From NCBI GenBank assembly GCA_011947345.1, contig JAAVTG010000620.1:682001-746000 (forward strand): a DNA stretch of 64,000 nt. The letters are read 5' to 3'. A model generated the notes under the pieces. That model was given only the letters and a program-made list of their open reading frames with translations. It searched no databases and was not told the origin of the DNA. The translations under genes were made by a program, and so were the position numbers. Below, piece after piece: positions 1 through 11,869 of the stretch (positions are counted from its first letter, which is position 1; each line of letters opens with the position of its first letter). Origin of the DNA: Phytophthora quininea (lineage: Eukaryota; Oomycota; Peronosporomycetes; Peronosporales; Peronosporaceae).

Positions 1-1440
1 CCTTTTCGTGGTTGGTCGGAAAAGGTTTTTGGACCGATATTCCTTGCTGGCACCCACGGCAAACACTCGATTTTTTCGATGATGCTGGCAGTTTGGCGCC
101 CTTGAGCATGCCACTTAAGACCATCTTACGCACCACATCGTTCGGAGCGTGACCCATCCGTGAGTGCAGATCCACACCGTCCACTGAAACTGAGACCGAA
201 TTTGCTGAAGCGCGCGGGACACGAAGCCAGTAGAGTCCATCGACCAGGTCCGCCGAAGCAACGATTTTCTTCGACTTTTTCAGAGTGATGTGCATTTCAG
301 CACCATCAAACACCACCTTAAACAGACCACTTTGTTGATCTGTGGGACCGACAGCAAGTCTTTGTTCATGCCCGGCACGTACAACGCGTCTTCGACCTTG
401 ATCTCGCGCTCGTCACCGTTGGGCAAAACCACTCGCTGAACAACCGTTCCCACTCCCAAAATTCTGGCAGAGTCCCCGTTGGCAACCGTGAGTTCGCCCT
501 TGTCGCACAGCTTCATGTCGGCAAACTTGGACTTGTCGTTGCAGATGTGGTGTGTGGCACCACTGTCGATTGCCCACGTATCTTGGAACTTCTTGCTCGT
601 CGAAACTCCGCACGCCGTAGAGACCACAAACTCGATGAAGTCACCGTCATCTTCGTTGCGCCACTGGATATTGTTCGCACCGCGACCAGACCGGCCACGT
701 CGTGCTCCACGATTTCCTCCTTCTGCTTGGTCCAGCACTTGTCCATGAGGTGCCCCAGTTTTCCGCAGTAGGAACAACGGCGAGTCTCACGCTCGACACT
801 GAACGCATTTGCAGCGTCCTCAGTCTTCACCGGTGTCGATTTCTCACCCTGCCGCTTGATGTGCTCGTTCGTGAGCATCTTGATAACGTCTTGCGTCTTC
901 AGCTCAGCGACGCTCATCTCCAAGTTCAGCACGACGTTCTCGTAGCTCTTGGGTAGACTGCGCAGCAAGCAGATCGCCACGTCTTCGTCTTCCATCTTGG
1001 TGCCGATACTGTTGAGCTTGGCGCTGATGTTGAGGACCTCGTTGCAGTGATGCAGCACATTGTCGCCTTCCGCCATCTCCATGCTGAACAGCTGACGCTC
1101 GAGGTAGATGCGACCGACCTTCTGCGTTCCGCCGTACAGTGCCTTGAGCTTGGCCCACGCAATCCAGACGTGTTCGCACTCCGTGATCACGTGATGATAG
1201 TCGGCACCCATGCGTAGCAGCATCAGGTCCAGCGCGACGTTTGACCTACGGCTGTACTCATCCGATGCACGAGAATCCGTAAATGTCGGCGTCGTCTCCC
1301 GCTTGACAGCACCCCACACCGACTTGGTCAGGAAAACGCCGCGTATATAGATGCCCCACCGCATAGTTGTCGCCGTCGAACTTGTCGATGAGGACCTTGA
1401 ACGAGACGTCGGGCGCGGAGGATATCGTACTGGAGCTCAT
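1..1440 (-). mobile_element. Ty1/copia retrotransposon, gag and start of pol (partial)
   Basis: The minus strand encodes the first part of a copia polyprotein that leaves the window at its left edge. Gag starts at the ATG near 1440 ([11 protein letters not shown]) and contains a UBN2-like capsid region ([12 protein letters not shown]) and a CCHC zinc knuckle, [14 protein letters not shown] (C-x2-C-x4-H-x4-C), near 760. The aspartic protease follows with [12 protein letters not shown] near 560. The GAG-pre-integrase zinc finger lies at about 1-150 (LHSRMGHAP ... VCRGCQQG). Reading frame changes at about 1357, 713-715 and 330-332; the last two are each restored by one extra A in an A run on the coding strand. 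No 5' LTR or primer-binding site could be fixed upstream. The frame breaks may be sequencing errors, so the element may be young. Family assignment is firm; completeness is unknown. Confidence 0.9.
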
Positions 1441-1446
1441 AACCAA

Positions 1447-2639
1447 AAGGGGTCGAGCGGGCTTGGCCGTGAGGAATTGAAGTCACTTGAGGGAAGGAAT
1501 GAAATGAGGAAGTGAGAGTTCATTTGAAATGTTAACTTGGCGGGTACAAAGGTGCACGCCCACTCGTCCAATCATTCTGCGCGTCTAATCGGTGGTAGCG
1601 TAAACACCGTACCGTAATCACGCGTGGTCAAGTTGGACCGGTATGGATACCAGTAAACCGGTTACCCGCAACAAGGCGAGTTCGACCAAACTATTGGCAT
1701 ACTATTGCAGAGTAGCGCACAGCGAGAGACTTATCGACTGTGGGGGTGACACACTTGCGTTAGAGTGGACCAAGATCGGCTTTAAAAAGTTGCGCAACTT
1801 CCTGCCATCATCGTCACCAAAATAAAATGACCGATCCACGGTGGTATCGTCTGTTGCGGCTTGTAAAGTTTTACAGATCCTCAAGCTCATCAATTCGACT
1901 CCACAACAAGCGTGAGGACTCGTCAAGGCTCGAACGCTGGCCGCTCTCACCGACCAGTATAGTGAGTGGGGGAGATCTTGCGACGACACCATCCTTGCGG
2001 GCTTGTGCTACGAAGTGCCCTCTCCCGAATGCAAGAGAATCGCACCGCTTGTCTAGTTCACTCAAGCGTGAATCATTCGGCAAATCGTGCTCCGCTCACT
2101 TGAAAACTAATGCTTCCTGGAAATTTAGGTGACAAGGAAAGTATTGAAGGTGTTGAGGGTGGTTAGAGGTGCTCAAAAAGGTGTTGACAGGTTCTTTAAC
2201 GAGAGCCGTTGAACTACAGAATAGTGTGAAACTCGTTCATACTAGCGTCAAGAGACTACGCAGCCTACCTCTACAAAAGGAACTGCGAAAGTATTATCGA
2301 AGTGTTAGATGCAATACATTATCTTACGTGGTATTAATGGTATATAATAATTTAAACCCTAAGTCACTCGTATAAGCATTTATATAACACTATTGTATTT
2401 ACATTGTATCATTTCCGAATATAATATTCTAATTTATATAATTCTCACCTCGCCACGTAGCGCGATGGCTGATGACTCATTTTCATTTTCCAGGCGAATA
2501 CCTATACCATCATCAATAAGACAAAACGGTTTATAAGCCGTTGCACAGCAATCAGGAAAAACCAATGACGCATACATTAAGCAATGTTACTCATTGTGGG
2601 ATGATGGAAGAAGACTCGCTAGGTAGCAGAAAATATTTG
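1447..2639. other. Region without a recognisable gene
   Basis: This holds no protein I can recognise. On the minus strand just upstream of the copia gag there is a TCATTTCATTCC stretch (about 1495-1507) resembling the oomycete initiator, which may be the leader of that element. Overlapping ORFs of 60-100 codons between 1640 and 2130 lie on both strands and none looks like a known family. From about 2330 the sequence becomes AT-rich and probably contains the decayed upstream part of the plus-strand copia element. Confidence 0.4.
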
Positions 2640-3986
2640 CCGTTAATTACGGATGAATTTAGCGACTGTATAATTAAACTTTGCCTACGTGCCAATTAAG
2701 AAAACGATAGGTGCCTGCAAAAACTTCATATAGAAAATTTGGGCGCCACAATGGTGCGAAGAAATTTGTTACAAACTGTCTCAAGGTGTTTTTGACGACC
2801 ATGATATCTAGCATCACTTACGGTTCACTACACTCACCAGACAAATGGTACTGCTGAACGAGCACATTACACTATCATGGATAGCGTATTACACACAGTG
2901 TTGATCTCAAAAGTAAAGCAATACGAGTAAGATCTTAAGCCACGAGCAACGGTCGACGGCGTACCGAGTACATAATATCGAGGGAGGCAAGATAATCATG
3001 TCTCGCAATGTCGCCTATGACAAAACCTGTAATGGTGCTGAAATTGATGCAAGCAATTTTAGTCTAACTAACACCAAACACACAAAACACGCAAAATCGT
3101 GCTCGTCCGGAAGTTTATAAAATCGTTTGGTGTCCTCATTGTGGTGCTGCTTAGCTTATAAACCACTAGTGCTCCAGATGAGCTTACAAACATCACTGAC
3201 GAAAGTTTAGCTGAGATTGATGTAGAAGATTCCACTCTAACAGCGTTTCACCTAACAAGTGCCACTGTAGACGAGGGTAAAGAGAATACTTAGCTTGAAA
3301 CTTTTTATGACATTGTTAGAATGTGCGGCGAAGCTTAAGTCGCTTAAACTTTGGTGGATTTAGCGTTTCTGTACACATCCCGTACATCTCTACACTACGA
3401 TTGTCGATGATCAAAGCGTTGTGGTGCTCGTTTACGTGGACGAGGTTTTACTGGCTGTTAACTCTGCAGCTTTAATTGTAAGGTCAAGCGTCAGCTCAAG
3501 AATTATTATAAGATAATATACCGCGACAACTGAAAGAACATTTTCATCATCGAAATGGTCAAAAACGAAACTTTATGCCAACAGCGTTACCTCTTTCCAT
3601 TACATTTTGGTACGAATTGGTATGGATGAGTGGAAGGCTACGGCAAGTCTGGTTAACATCAGTATGAGCCATATTGAAAGCGATGAATGGTTCAAGTTGT
3701 TAGTGGGCCAGTGTTGTAGGTATCCTTTAGCAATCAAGCGTATTATTGTGTGTACGACCGAGGACACGTATCGCACTAAGTCTAGTGATTGAAGACGGCA
3801 TGTGGGTGCACTAAATTCTGTGCCATATTTTATTGGCCGCTAGTGTCGCGACTCAAAACCTGCAATATTTTTGAGGTCAATCCGTCGTGCATTCAATTCA
3901 GCAAGAACCCGGTGAACCATGGCCATAGAAAACAGATCGACATCAAATACTGCCACAACGAAGAATTTATGCCGTTGGTAAGATGA
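2640..3986 (+). pseudogene. Decayed Ty1/copia pol (integrase, reverse transcriptase, RNase H)
   Basis: No long ORF survives, but copia pol motifs occur in the correct order across all frames. At about 2640-2800 there is an integrase-like stretch (TDEFS, then NGAKKFVTNCL). At about 2832-2905 the hallmark THQTNGTAERAH is readable. At about 3415-3460 VVVLVYVDEVLLAV is the reverse transcriptase YVDD box with the second Asp changed to Glu. Near 3580-3650 the phrase QQRY...RIGMDEWKATAS matches the end of the RT domain. At about 3895-3970 NPVNHGHRKQIDIKYCHNEE matches the RNase H tail. Many stops and shifts show it is old and dead. It lies opposite in orientation to the fresher copia at 1-1440. Only the motifs support the call; the ends are not visible. 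Confidence 0.8.
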
Positions 3987-4258
3987 GTATGATAATTAAA
4001 TGTGCACCACTTGTTTGAATGAGTTTTGCCAACAGTACCAGTCAAATAAATACTTAAGCCGTGTTCGTTGAGTAGATATTACCTAGGGTTAGCAAATAAA
4101 GCTTATGTAAAGTTTAGAATTGATAGGCAGCCTTATAATCAAGCTTATTTAAACGTTCGAATCTTTCGAATGGCAAACTTCAAGCACGCTACTGCCGGCT
4201 TACTTCACAAGCAGCCACACCGCCCGCAAGTGACTCCGACCCACCCCGACCCCACGCA

Positions 4259-6402
4259 ATGGCGCCTCCGCGGAACCCAATTTGGAGCCACTACATTGAG
4301 ACGAAGCCCCGCGAGAGAGGCGTCAGAGACCACCCTGAAGCCAAGTGCATTGCTTGCGGCAAAGGATGAAGAATGCCATGCCTTCGGAAAACATACTGCG
4401 GCATCTGCTGAAGTGCCCGAGACTAAGTCCCGAAACTCAGGAGTACTGGAGACGATTTGATGCTGAGCGCCGCCGCACTAAGGCTGCAAAAACCTTGTCT
4501 TCCTACACGACACGGAGCCCAGAATCAATAAGCAAACGTCTTTTGCCAGTCCTGACTCCAATCGTAAGACCCCAAAAAGACGCGGCGGTCATCTCCGTCT
4601 GTTCGCACTCCAAGAAAGCGTATCACACGAAGCAACGAGGAGAACTTCATGCGTGTGGCCATAGCCTTCTACTCAACAGGTATCCCGTTTCGCGTGGTGG
4701 AGGATCCTTTCTTTCGGGCTCTGTTTGACTACGAGCTTACGTCGCGCAGGCAGCTATCAGGTCGTCTACTTGATCGTGTTCATGAGCGCGAGAAACTGCT
4801 AGCAATTGAGGAGTTAAGAGGTCAGAAAAACCTTGCTGTTATTACAGACGGCTTGTCCAACCGCAATGGCGACAGCATCATTAATTTCGTCTTCACCAAA
4901 TCGCGTATTACTCCTGTATTTTGGAAGTCGATCACTACAGCCGCGGAAGAGCACACAGGGAAGTATATTGCTGATTCAATTCTTACTGCTATCAATGAAC
5001 TTGAAAACGCCGTTGGCTCTGGAGTAGTCACTTCAGTTGTTACAGATAATGCGGCCAACATGCAAAAGGCATGGGAGTATGTTACGGAGGCGCGTCCTGG
5101 TATTGTCTGCTCGGCTTGTGGTGCACATGGAATGAATCTCTTAATGAAAGACATGCTTGCTACTGATTATTTTGGAGATACTCTCAGCGACGCGAAAACG
5201 CTGACTAGGTTCTGCAAAGCTCGTGTGGGGTTTTGGTCTGTATTTCGTGAGCGGCAGTCCCAGATGCGGAGCACAGGGAATAAGCTACGTCGTCTGTCCA
5301 TGCTTGTAACAACATGGTGGTATACGCACGAGAAGTGCATCTCAAATGAGGTTACTAACAAGGCAATATTGGCGGGAATATTTTTAGATGACGAGTTCTT
5401 AAAACGCTACAAGGGGAATGAACTGAATGAGGCCCATCGTATTTTCAAAGACGACGACTTTTGGCTTAATGCGGCAGCAGTACTAAAAAGATGGCCCCGA
5501 TCAACTCGTCCCTCGCAGAGTTTGAGCGCGACGACAGCAGCTCCTCCATGATCTATCACCGCTTTCAATCGTTTAAGTCTGACCCTGCGTTCACGAAGCC
5601 ATTAAAGGGATGCCTTGCGTCAGTTCAAGAAAACGTTTTGAAGATCATTGCAGCTCGGCAAGAAAAGATTTGTACTTCAACACTGAAGATTGCAAACTTG
5701 TTGGACCCACATCTACCGCGCTACGGCGAGAGCTCAATTGAGCTGATCACTGAAGCTGCTAAGCTGGCGGTGCGATTGAAACTTGTGCCTTCCGAAAAAA
5801 ATGCTTTTCACGTCCAACTCCAAAACTTTGCTGCTGATAAGGCTAATGTTGGTAATGACATCGATAATTTCACACCATACAACTGGTAGTGCCTCGCTGG
5901 AGACAAAAGGTATGAACTAGTCCGAGAGTTCGCCAAGTTGATGCTATCTATTCCCACGTCCTTAGCCTCAAGCGAACGCAATTGGAGTATCCACAGTTTT
6001 ATACTTTCCAAGACGTGAAACAGACTTTCTCCGGAGCGCGTGAACAAGTTAGTGTTCGTTTATTGCAACAAAAAGGGACCTGATTCAGTGAATCATTTGA
6101 TGTACGAAGTACATCATGATGCGTGCGATGATCACGACTCGAGCGACTCCAGTGAGGATGAAAGATCAGAGAGAGAAAGTTGTCGAACGGATTGGGATGA
6201 CTCGGCGTCGAGCTTATTGGATCAGGGGATGATTGTTTCTCTTTCTACAACCCCGGTTACCCGAGAACCTCTGCCAACATTGACGAGAACACCTCAGCGC
6301 AGAAACACACCGAGTAGCGCGAGAACACCTCAACGCAAAAACACATCGGGTAGCGCGAGAACACCCCAACACAGAAACACACCGGGTAGCGTTAGGTGGT
6401 AA
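4259..6402 (+). pseudogene. hAT-family transposase with BED finger and DUF659 domain
   Basis: Starting at ATG 4259 the sequence encodes a BED-type zinc finger (CIAC ... HLLKC, about 4340-4425), broken by one frame change near 4365. A long frame from 4649 to 5551 carries a DUF659-like core (ITDGLSNRNGDSIINFVF; VVTDNAANMQKAW; CSACGAHGMNLLMKD), the RNase H-like fold typical of oomycete hAT relatives. The frame shifts near 5500 and continues to a stop at 5889. Beyond it the hAT dimerisation motif SLASSERNWSIHSFI is readable (about 5955-6000), followed by LSPERVNKLVFVY. A Ser/Asp/Glu-rich tail ends in a 12-residue tandem repeat. There are at least three frame changes and two in-frame stops, so the gene is dead. 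No terminal inverted repeats were identified. Confidence 0.88.
6285..6392 (+). repeat. 36-bp tandem repeat, 3 copies, in hAT tail
   Basis: Three consecutive 36-bp units begin at 6285, 6321 and 6357. Each encodes a 12-residue unit of the form RTPQRRNTPSSA, basic and Ser/Thr/Pro-rich. They sit at the very C-terminus of the hAT pseudogene and differ from each other by a few substitutions. Confidence 0.9.
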
Positions 6403-6486
6403 AACGTGTTGTCAAAAAAAAAGTGATCTGTCGGTCTTGATTTTCTCAAACGTCAACACTGTGATTAGCGTCGCGCCTTCATTAAT

Positions 6487-7100
6487 TTAGTCCCTCATCC
6501 TCGCGGTCTTTGGGACTCTCCTAAGCCCTCGGGCTTTAATGGATATGACCTCCGTCACTTCCATCACCCCATGTGGTGAAGGCCAGTATTTTCCCCAGCC
6601 TCCTAGGCTGTCAGCACGTCCGAGGTCTCCTTCTCGCTCCGTGATCGGCGTGTGGTGCTTTGTTGACTTGGGCTTCTTGTCCTCCATCACTCCAGCCTCC
6701 TCCACGGTCTCCTCCACGATCTCGGTCGTGACTTCCGTCACTTCCGTTGTGGTCTTCTCCGTGGTGGTGATGACCGACACTTCCTTGGTCGTCTCGCGGC
6801 CGTGCCTGCGGTCGGCTTGCGCGTCGTCTTGCGGTGCTTCTTCGACTGGGGCTTCTTGCCCTCCGTCACCTCAGCCTCCTCCACAGTCTCCTCCATCTCC
6901 TCTACGGTCTCGGTCGTCTCGAACGTCACCTCCTCAGTGGATGACACGTTCTCAGCCTTCCTGTTTATCTCCGTCACTTTTGTGGCCTCCTCCTTCGTCT
7001 CGTGCTGGATCGCCTCCGTGATCTCCTCTGTGATGCTGGCCGGCACTCTCTTAGACATCCCGACCGTGTCAGGGGCATTCTCCTCTCCTCTTGGTCTCAA
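6487..7100 (-). CDS. Hypothetical acidic Thr/Glu-rich repetitive protein
   Basis: An unrecognised minus-strand reading frame starts near 7100 and runs to about 6487, with a one-base frame change near 6800. It is made of low-complexity Thr/Glu/Val stretches. Two related blocks recur: EETVEEAEVTEGKKPQSKKH (about 6850) and VEETVEEAGVMEDKKPKSTK (about 6690). Each is an acidic run followed by a short lysine-rich patch, suggesting duplication of a roughly 170-bp unit. There is no signal peptide, membrane segment or known domain. It could be a degenerate nuclear-type low-complexity protein or the tail of a transposon accessory ORF. Upstream at 7165-7219 are three AAGCGAT repeats and a TATATAA. I cannot assign a function. 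Confidence 0.35.
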
Positions 7101-8288
7101 CCACGGTATCGAAGTGTGCGCTTGCCCAGGATTGGCAGTGAATGCTGATTGGCTGGTGATTGTAAAGCGATCATAACGTTTACCAAGCGATTGTCAATAC
7201 AAAGCTTTATATAAGCGATTGCAACGCTTACATTCAAATGCCAACCCTAATATTACCTATTATCAGCCACATGATCCATTTATGATAAACGCACACAACG
7301 AAAGACAATACGTATTATCCACACATAATACGCCTTTCCTCAGAATAGCTTTTGCCGTTCTGAGGAATCCATATTTTTCGAAGCGTCACCGCAGGCCCTC
7401 GAAAATCTGTGCCAGAAAAATCTCAACGCTTTGCCATGAGGTTTGTTAGGACGCTCCATATAGAGAAGCACTTGCTTGAACGAGTCTTGTCAGCAGGGGA
7501 CGAAGTGCTGCCAGTAAAAACTTAAAGAAAAGCGTGGAAGATTGAGGACTCCATGACAAGTCATTTCAGCCTCGATATGCACGGTTAGTAAACTAGCTCT
7601 GAATTGGGTATCTGTGATACTAACCAGCGGATTCGTTCCGACAGGGAAGTGCCAGTCAAAGTATCAGCGCTAGATGGCGCAGTACAAGATGTACCGCTTT
7701 ACGAGCAGCCTTAATGGGCTGGAATCGAGCCAGTAACAAACAGAGTGCTGCTGGATCCAAGCGTGTGGGATGACCTCATCAAGGCTGCGGATGCAAACAC
7801 CCAGGTCTCTTCATAAGAGTGGCTTTGCGCGCGTCGATGTGTGCACCCTACTTGCCGGAGATACAATGGCAACTGGAGAGAATGAGAGGTCTTTTAATGA
7901 CTTTGATGATACCGAAGCTGGCCAAGTCGCCCTATCGAATCCGTCCGATAGTGCTGAAAGCCCTGCTGATGGAGGAGAGATCCCACCGCTGCTACCGCCT
8001 AGTTACAGCTAGCGCACTAACAAGGTCGAGAGGCTTCGCGACGGAAGATCAAAGACCAAGGTATCGGATGCAGCTGCTGTGACAATGAACGATCGCGCCA
8101 TGGAAGCTTTTATTACTGCGTGCAATAGTTAGTGAAGACTTCTTCAGAATGCGCTCGAGGCAGATTGATTCGGAGGTAGGAGGCGAGAACACAGCGCCAA
8201 ATTATTCTGACTCTGAGTGAAGGTAAATGCAATGGTGTGGTTCAACTAAAACCACGGTGATAACGCCTTCACTTGGATAATGGATTCG
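7101..8288. other. Region without a recognisable gene
   Basis: Three direct AAGCGAT repeats (7165, 7185, 7213) flank a TATATAA at about 7208, upstream of the minus-strand repetitive ORF. A short hairpin (CCTCAGAA / TTCTGAGG) lies near 7334-7361. Overlapping frames at 7770-8082 have no recognisable domain. The remainder shows nothing I can interpret. Confidence 0.4.
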
Positions 8289-9285
8289 CTAAAATAAAAC
8301 CGCTTCAACGACGTCATTGTGAATCAGATTGGAGTTGCCTTCAAAACGTTGATATTCAAGCCACATCTGCTGCGCAGTGTAGTCGCGCCACGTTGTTCCA
8401 GTCTCAAAGTCGAACGGTATAACGTCTTCGTCCTCATGACACTCTTCCTCACCAAGAAAATCTTTTCCGATATCTCCAGAATCGACGCGACGAATAAAGT
8501 TGTGAACGCAGCAACATGCAACAATTGTAGCCTTCACACCCGATAACTCGCACTCGTTGACTTGTCGTAAAACTTGAAAACGCCGCTAAACCTGTACACA
8601 ACGTTGCGTGCAGAGGAGTGCTTTAATTTTAACAGTTCGTTGGGGAGTTGTGGGCAGCTCCGACCGGATCCCCACTCTTGCAGATGATATCGAACACCTC
8701 GGTAGGGAGTAAGAACCTGGGTTGTCAAGGCGTACCCAGCATCAGCTAGCACAAAATAGTTCACCGATCAGCACATTCGTCGAAGTGGTCCCTTTCCGCG
8801 AACAAAATCGGTCAGCGTCCTCATCAGCGACCACAAACTGAAAATGACCACCATCAATTGCACAAAGTGCTTGGTTAAAATGCGGGAATCTTAAAGCAAA
8901 CTCTGGACATACTGTTTCTGGCAACCGGATGAGATCCCGTAAAGCACTGATGATGGCGTTCATACCAAGAACACGTTACTTCTGACAGGTTGAGTACGCC
9001 AGCGTAAAATTCCTCTCTTGAGATCGCACGGGCAAACCAGTTTTCATTCAATCCAATGTAACTCCAAGCATCTCTCGATTACTACGAATGACTTCAGTGA
9101 TATGCTCCTCGCAGACGTCGAGAAGGGTGTCGAAGACTCGGCGGTTAACTCGAAAGTTGTTATGGAAGATGTGGGGTGCTGGTTCATGTAGATTTGGTTG
9201 ATTGCAGCCGCCGCAACTGTACCACGCCGTAAAGCAGACGCAGAGTCGCCATTGCGTCGGCATCGTCTTTAATCTCGTCCGACAT
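8289..9285 (-). pseudogene. PIF/Harbinger-like DDE transposase, internally deleted
   Basis: Read on the minus strand, this encodes pieces of a Harbinger-type transposase in order. An N-terminal helical part (about 9285-9050) comes first. It is followed by FPHFNQALCAIDGGHFQF (about 8900; the AIDG aspartate is the expected first catalytic Asp). Then come NYFVLADAGYALTTQ and LTPYRGVRYHLQEW (about 8760-8690), containing the second catalytic Asp (DAGY), then LKHSSARNVV, and finally the C-terminal VACCCVHNFIRR (about 8520). The segment expected between STNVLI and NYFVLADAGY is missing and the join is out of frame, so the copy is inactive. Further stops and frame changes occur. Terminal repeats were not identified. 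Confidence 0.82.
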
Positions 9286-10234
9286 CGCGTTGAGAGGACT
9301 CACACCCCTCTGAAGAACGCGTCCTTTCGCGCTCAGTAATCTTTGGCCGAATGAACACGTCTTCTTAAAACACGTACTGTGGTAGACTCGTATTATATCG
9401 CTCAGTATGCGTTTATGATAGTATGCATTATCGACGAACACTGCCTTGCTTTCTTCTTTTCCGCATTTAACTCAACTACCCAGGTAATGTCACGGCTAAG
9501 TACACTTAGCCCTTCTCAGCAAAATGTCCATAACAAGTTAGCATCAATGAAACAGAAACACACGCAGTTCTTCCTTGCAATATTAGAACGAAAGAGATGC
9601 TTAAAACCATGTGTGAAAAAAGGCTCTGTGGCAACATCAGACGTGGAAGATGATTCCCTCCTTGAAACAATTTGCTTTTAAATCAGATAAACAAGGCGAT
9701 TTTTGATATATTGGTGGTACATACAACGTTTGGTACAAACTAAAACGGATACAAACTGTTTCGCTTATGATATTCACGGCAAGGTACGAATTATAGCTTC
9801 TGCTTTTGTAAATGTTCTCTCTGATTGTTAACACTCCAGTGTAGGGTCAATACGTTAAACATTTTTTAATAATCTCAGAAAATAAAGCAACCACAATAGA
9901 TGCATGCCGCTTCTTTAAAAGCATAACAAAGCGTGGCGATCAAAAGAAGTAGTTAAACCACTGGAATTATTAGCGAACGCCGTGTTTTTAGCGCCGCGTT
10001 CCAGTTAGATGGTATGGTGCAGTGCCATGTTCGCGTTGTGAAATATTTTAAAATGCTATTATTGAGTTGTCCATACATTTTCAGTGGTGACAGCTTCCTA
10101 ACTAAAGCAACATCATCATGCTTGCATATAGCAATAAAACAAAAAAATTGAGGCAAGCACTGTTGCGTGCGCTTTAGTTTACGCAGATAGTAAGGTAAAG
10201 TACTATCGCATTGGGAATTGGCTTCTCTTACGAT
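9286..10234. other. AT-rich spacer between transposons
   Basis: A 100-codon plus-strand frame (9379-9681) and shorter frames occur but show no recognisable domain. The region from 9680 to 10230 is AT-rich with no feature I can support. It ends at the left inverted repeat of the next element. Confidence 0.4.
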
Positions 10235-10250
10235 CAGGGATTGATAGTAG
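10235..10250. repeat. Left terminal inverted repeat
   Basis: CAGGGATTGATAGTAG, the exact reverse complement of 14119-14134. Confidence 0.85.
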
Positions 10251-10514
10251 ATATGATTTAAACTACTATTCGACGAAATATTAATGGCGAAATACTAATC
10301 AACGACTACAGGAGTCAGCAGTTTAGCGCGAGCGTCAAAGCAGTAATACTATAGTCCCTAGTATTCTAGCCGCTACCAGCAAAGTAATTGCGAAATACTA
10401 ATTGGTACGCATCTGGTTACATTGTAAACCTGACAGACTTCAACGCTCGTATGGCACAACTAAGCCATCTTTCGATAGCACACAAATGCCGTGCGCGCTC
10501 CAGAGGTTTCACAA

Positions 10515-10760
10515 GAGGCAGTGTTTGTCACGCAACACTGTGCAAGCGTGCTTTTGGCACAACAGGGGCGTATTTCGAAGGCGTGCGGATGCCACTCGTG
10601 CTCCAAAGAAGCAGTGTTCGTTGCACCGTACTGTTCAAGTGCGCTTTTGCACAACCGATGTGTTCGATCAAGGCGTGCATATGCTAACAGAGCAGTGTTC
10701 CAGACCAGTACGTCGCACTGGAGCACTTCTAGGAAGAGTCTGGATGTGCTCACCGTGACG
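10515..10760 (+). repeat. Diverged tandem repeat of about 92 bp, 2.5-3 copies
   Basis: Units beginning near 10515 and 10607, with a partial third near 10695, share the order GCAGTGTT, then CACTGTGCAAG/TACTGTTCAAG-like, then GTGCTTTTG/GTGCGCTTTTG, then GGCGTGC. Translated, the units are Cys-rich (SQEAVFVTQHCASVLL and SKEAVFVAPYCSSALL). They lie just inside the left end of the hAT-like element. Confidence 0.7.
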
Positions 10761-11869
10761 CTTTGCTTCGTGTTCATTCTGCGGTTTCCCAGCAGCCCCG
10801 AAGACCAGGAAGCCCTCCCTCGCCTCTATCGGCTCTCCTGCAACGCATGAAATGTGCAAACCCTGACTACTCGTGTGAAGAGCTCATAAAGATAGACTCG
10901 TGCGTTGTCTGTGGCCAAGGGGTCCACCACATATGCAGCAATGAGCTGTATGACTCCGGCGCCCTGTCAGAGCGCTTTTGATGTGCATCATGTGTGTACA
11001 AGTGAAAGACCATGACTTCTCAATCTTTTGACTCTACTGGAAACGACGTTGAGTCACTTCGTTCATCTCAACATGCTTCTATTACACAGCTCACGGAGAT
11101 TCCGCTTGCTCAATTGACTACTACACCAAGTCCTCGCTCGTAGCCAGACTCCGTGGTGGATTTGACGGCTGAAGCCGGTCCCAGTTCGTCGTCGCCTGTC
11201 GCGCTTTCGTTGCCCTCGCCATCAGAACCAATGCTGGCAATTCCGTCGCCAACAACAGCGTCATCCGTCTCGTCTGGAGTTGATGGTTTTGGAATTGCAC
11301 TGGAGGTTTGTCATCGTCGACAGCAGAATGCTCATCACTCCGTTTTGGATGTAGCGCACCGTTTGGCAGAGTCGTATGTCAAGGCAAACACTCGGGACGG
11401 TGACCCTTCCACGCATGTTTGTCTGCTGTACGCTCAGCAACAATGACCGGTCCCTACGCTGCCCCTGACGCCTAGGAGACCGCATTGCATCGCTGGAATA
11501 ACTCTTCGAACGCTCGTGCGCACATAGCCGAATCCACTATGACCAACCACCCTGTTGGAAAGGTGAAGCGGAGCTAAAACGCAAGGCTCCTGCTCGTCAC
11601 ATCGGCCAAGCCATGAGTCACGCTGATGCACTTAGAGGCAAGCGCACTGCCGCTGCAGCTAAGCCTCCCTCACGTGCAGCCACGCGGCGCAGAACATTGC
11701 AAAAGCTCTGGGCCTCAACGGAGCGATACATTGGTGTTTCATTACAGACTGGTTGATCAACGCTGGATTGCTATACAACACCGTGGTTAATGATGGTCCA
11801 AGCTTCTTACTCAACGATTGACTGGTGATCGTGATGCTACGATCCTTTCCGTCTTGACATTTCGGGAAT

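Noticed and set aside
1645..1665. TGGTATCC on the minus strand as a copia primer-binding site
   Set aside because: It resembles the initiator-Met tRNA end, but the preceding bases do not end in CA and no LTR border is visible beside it.
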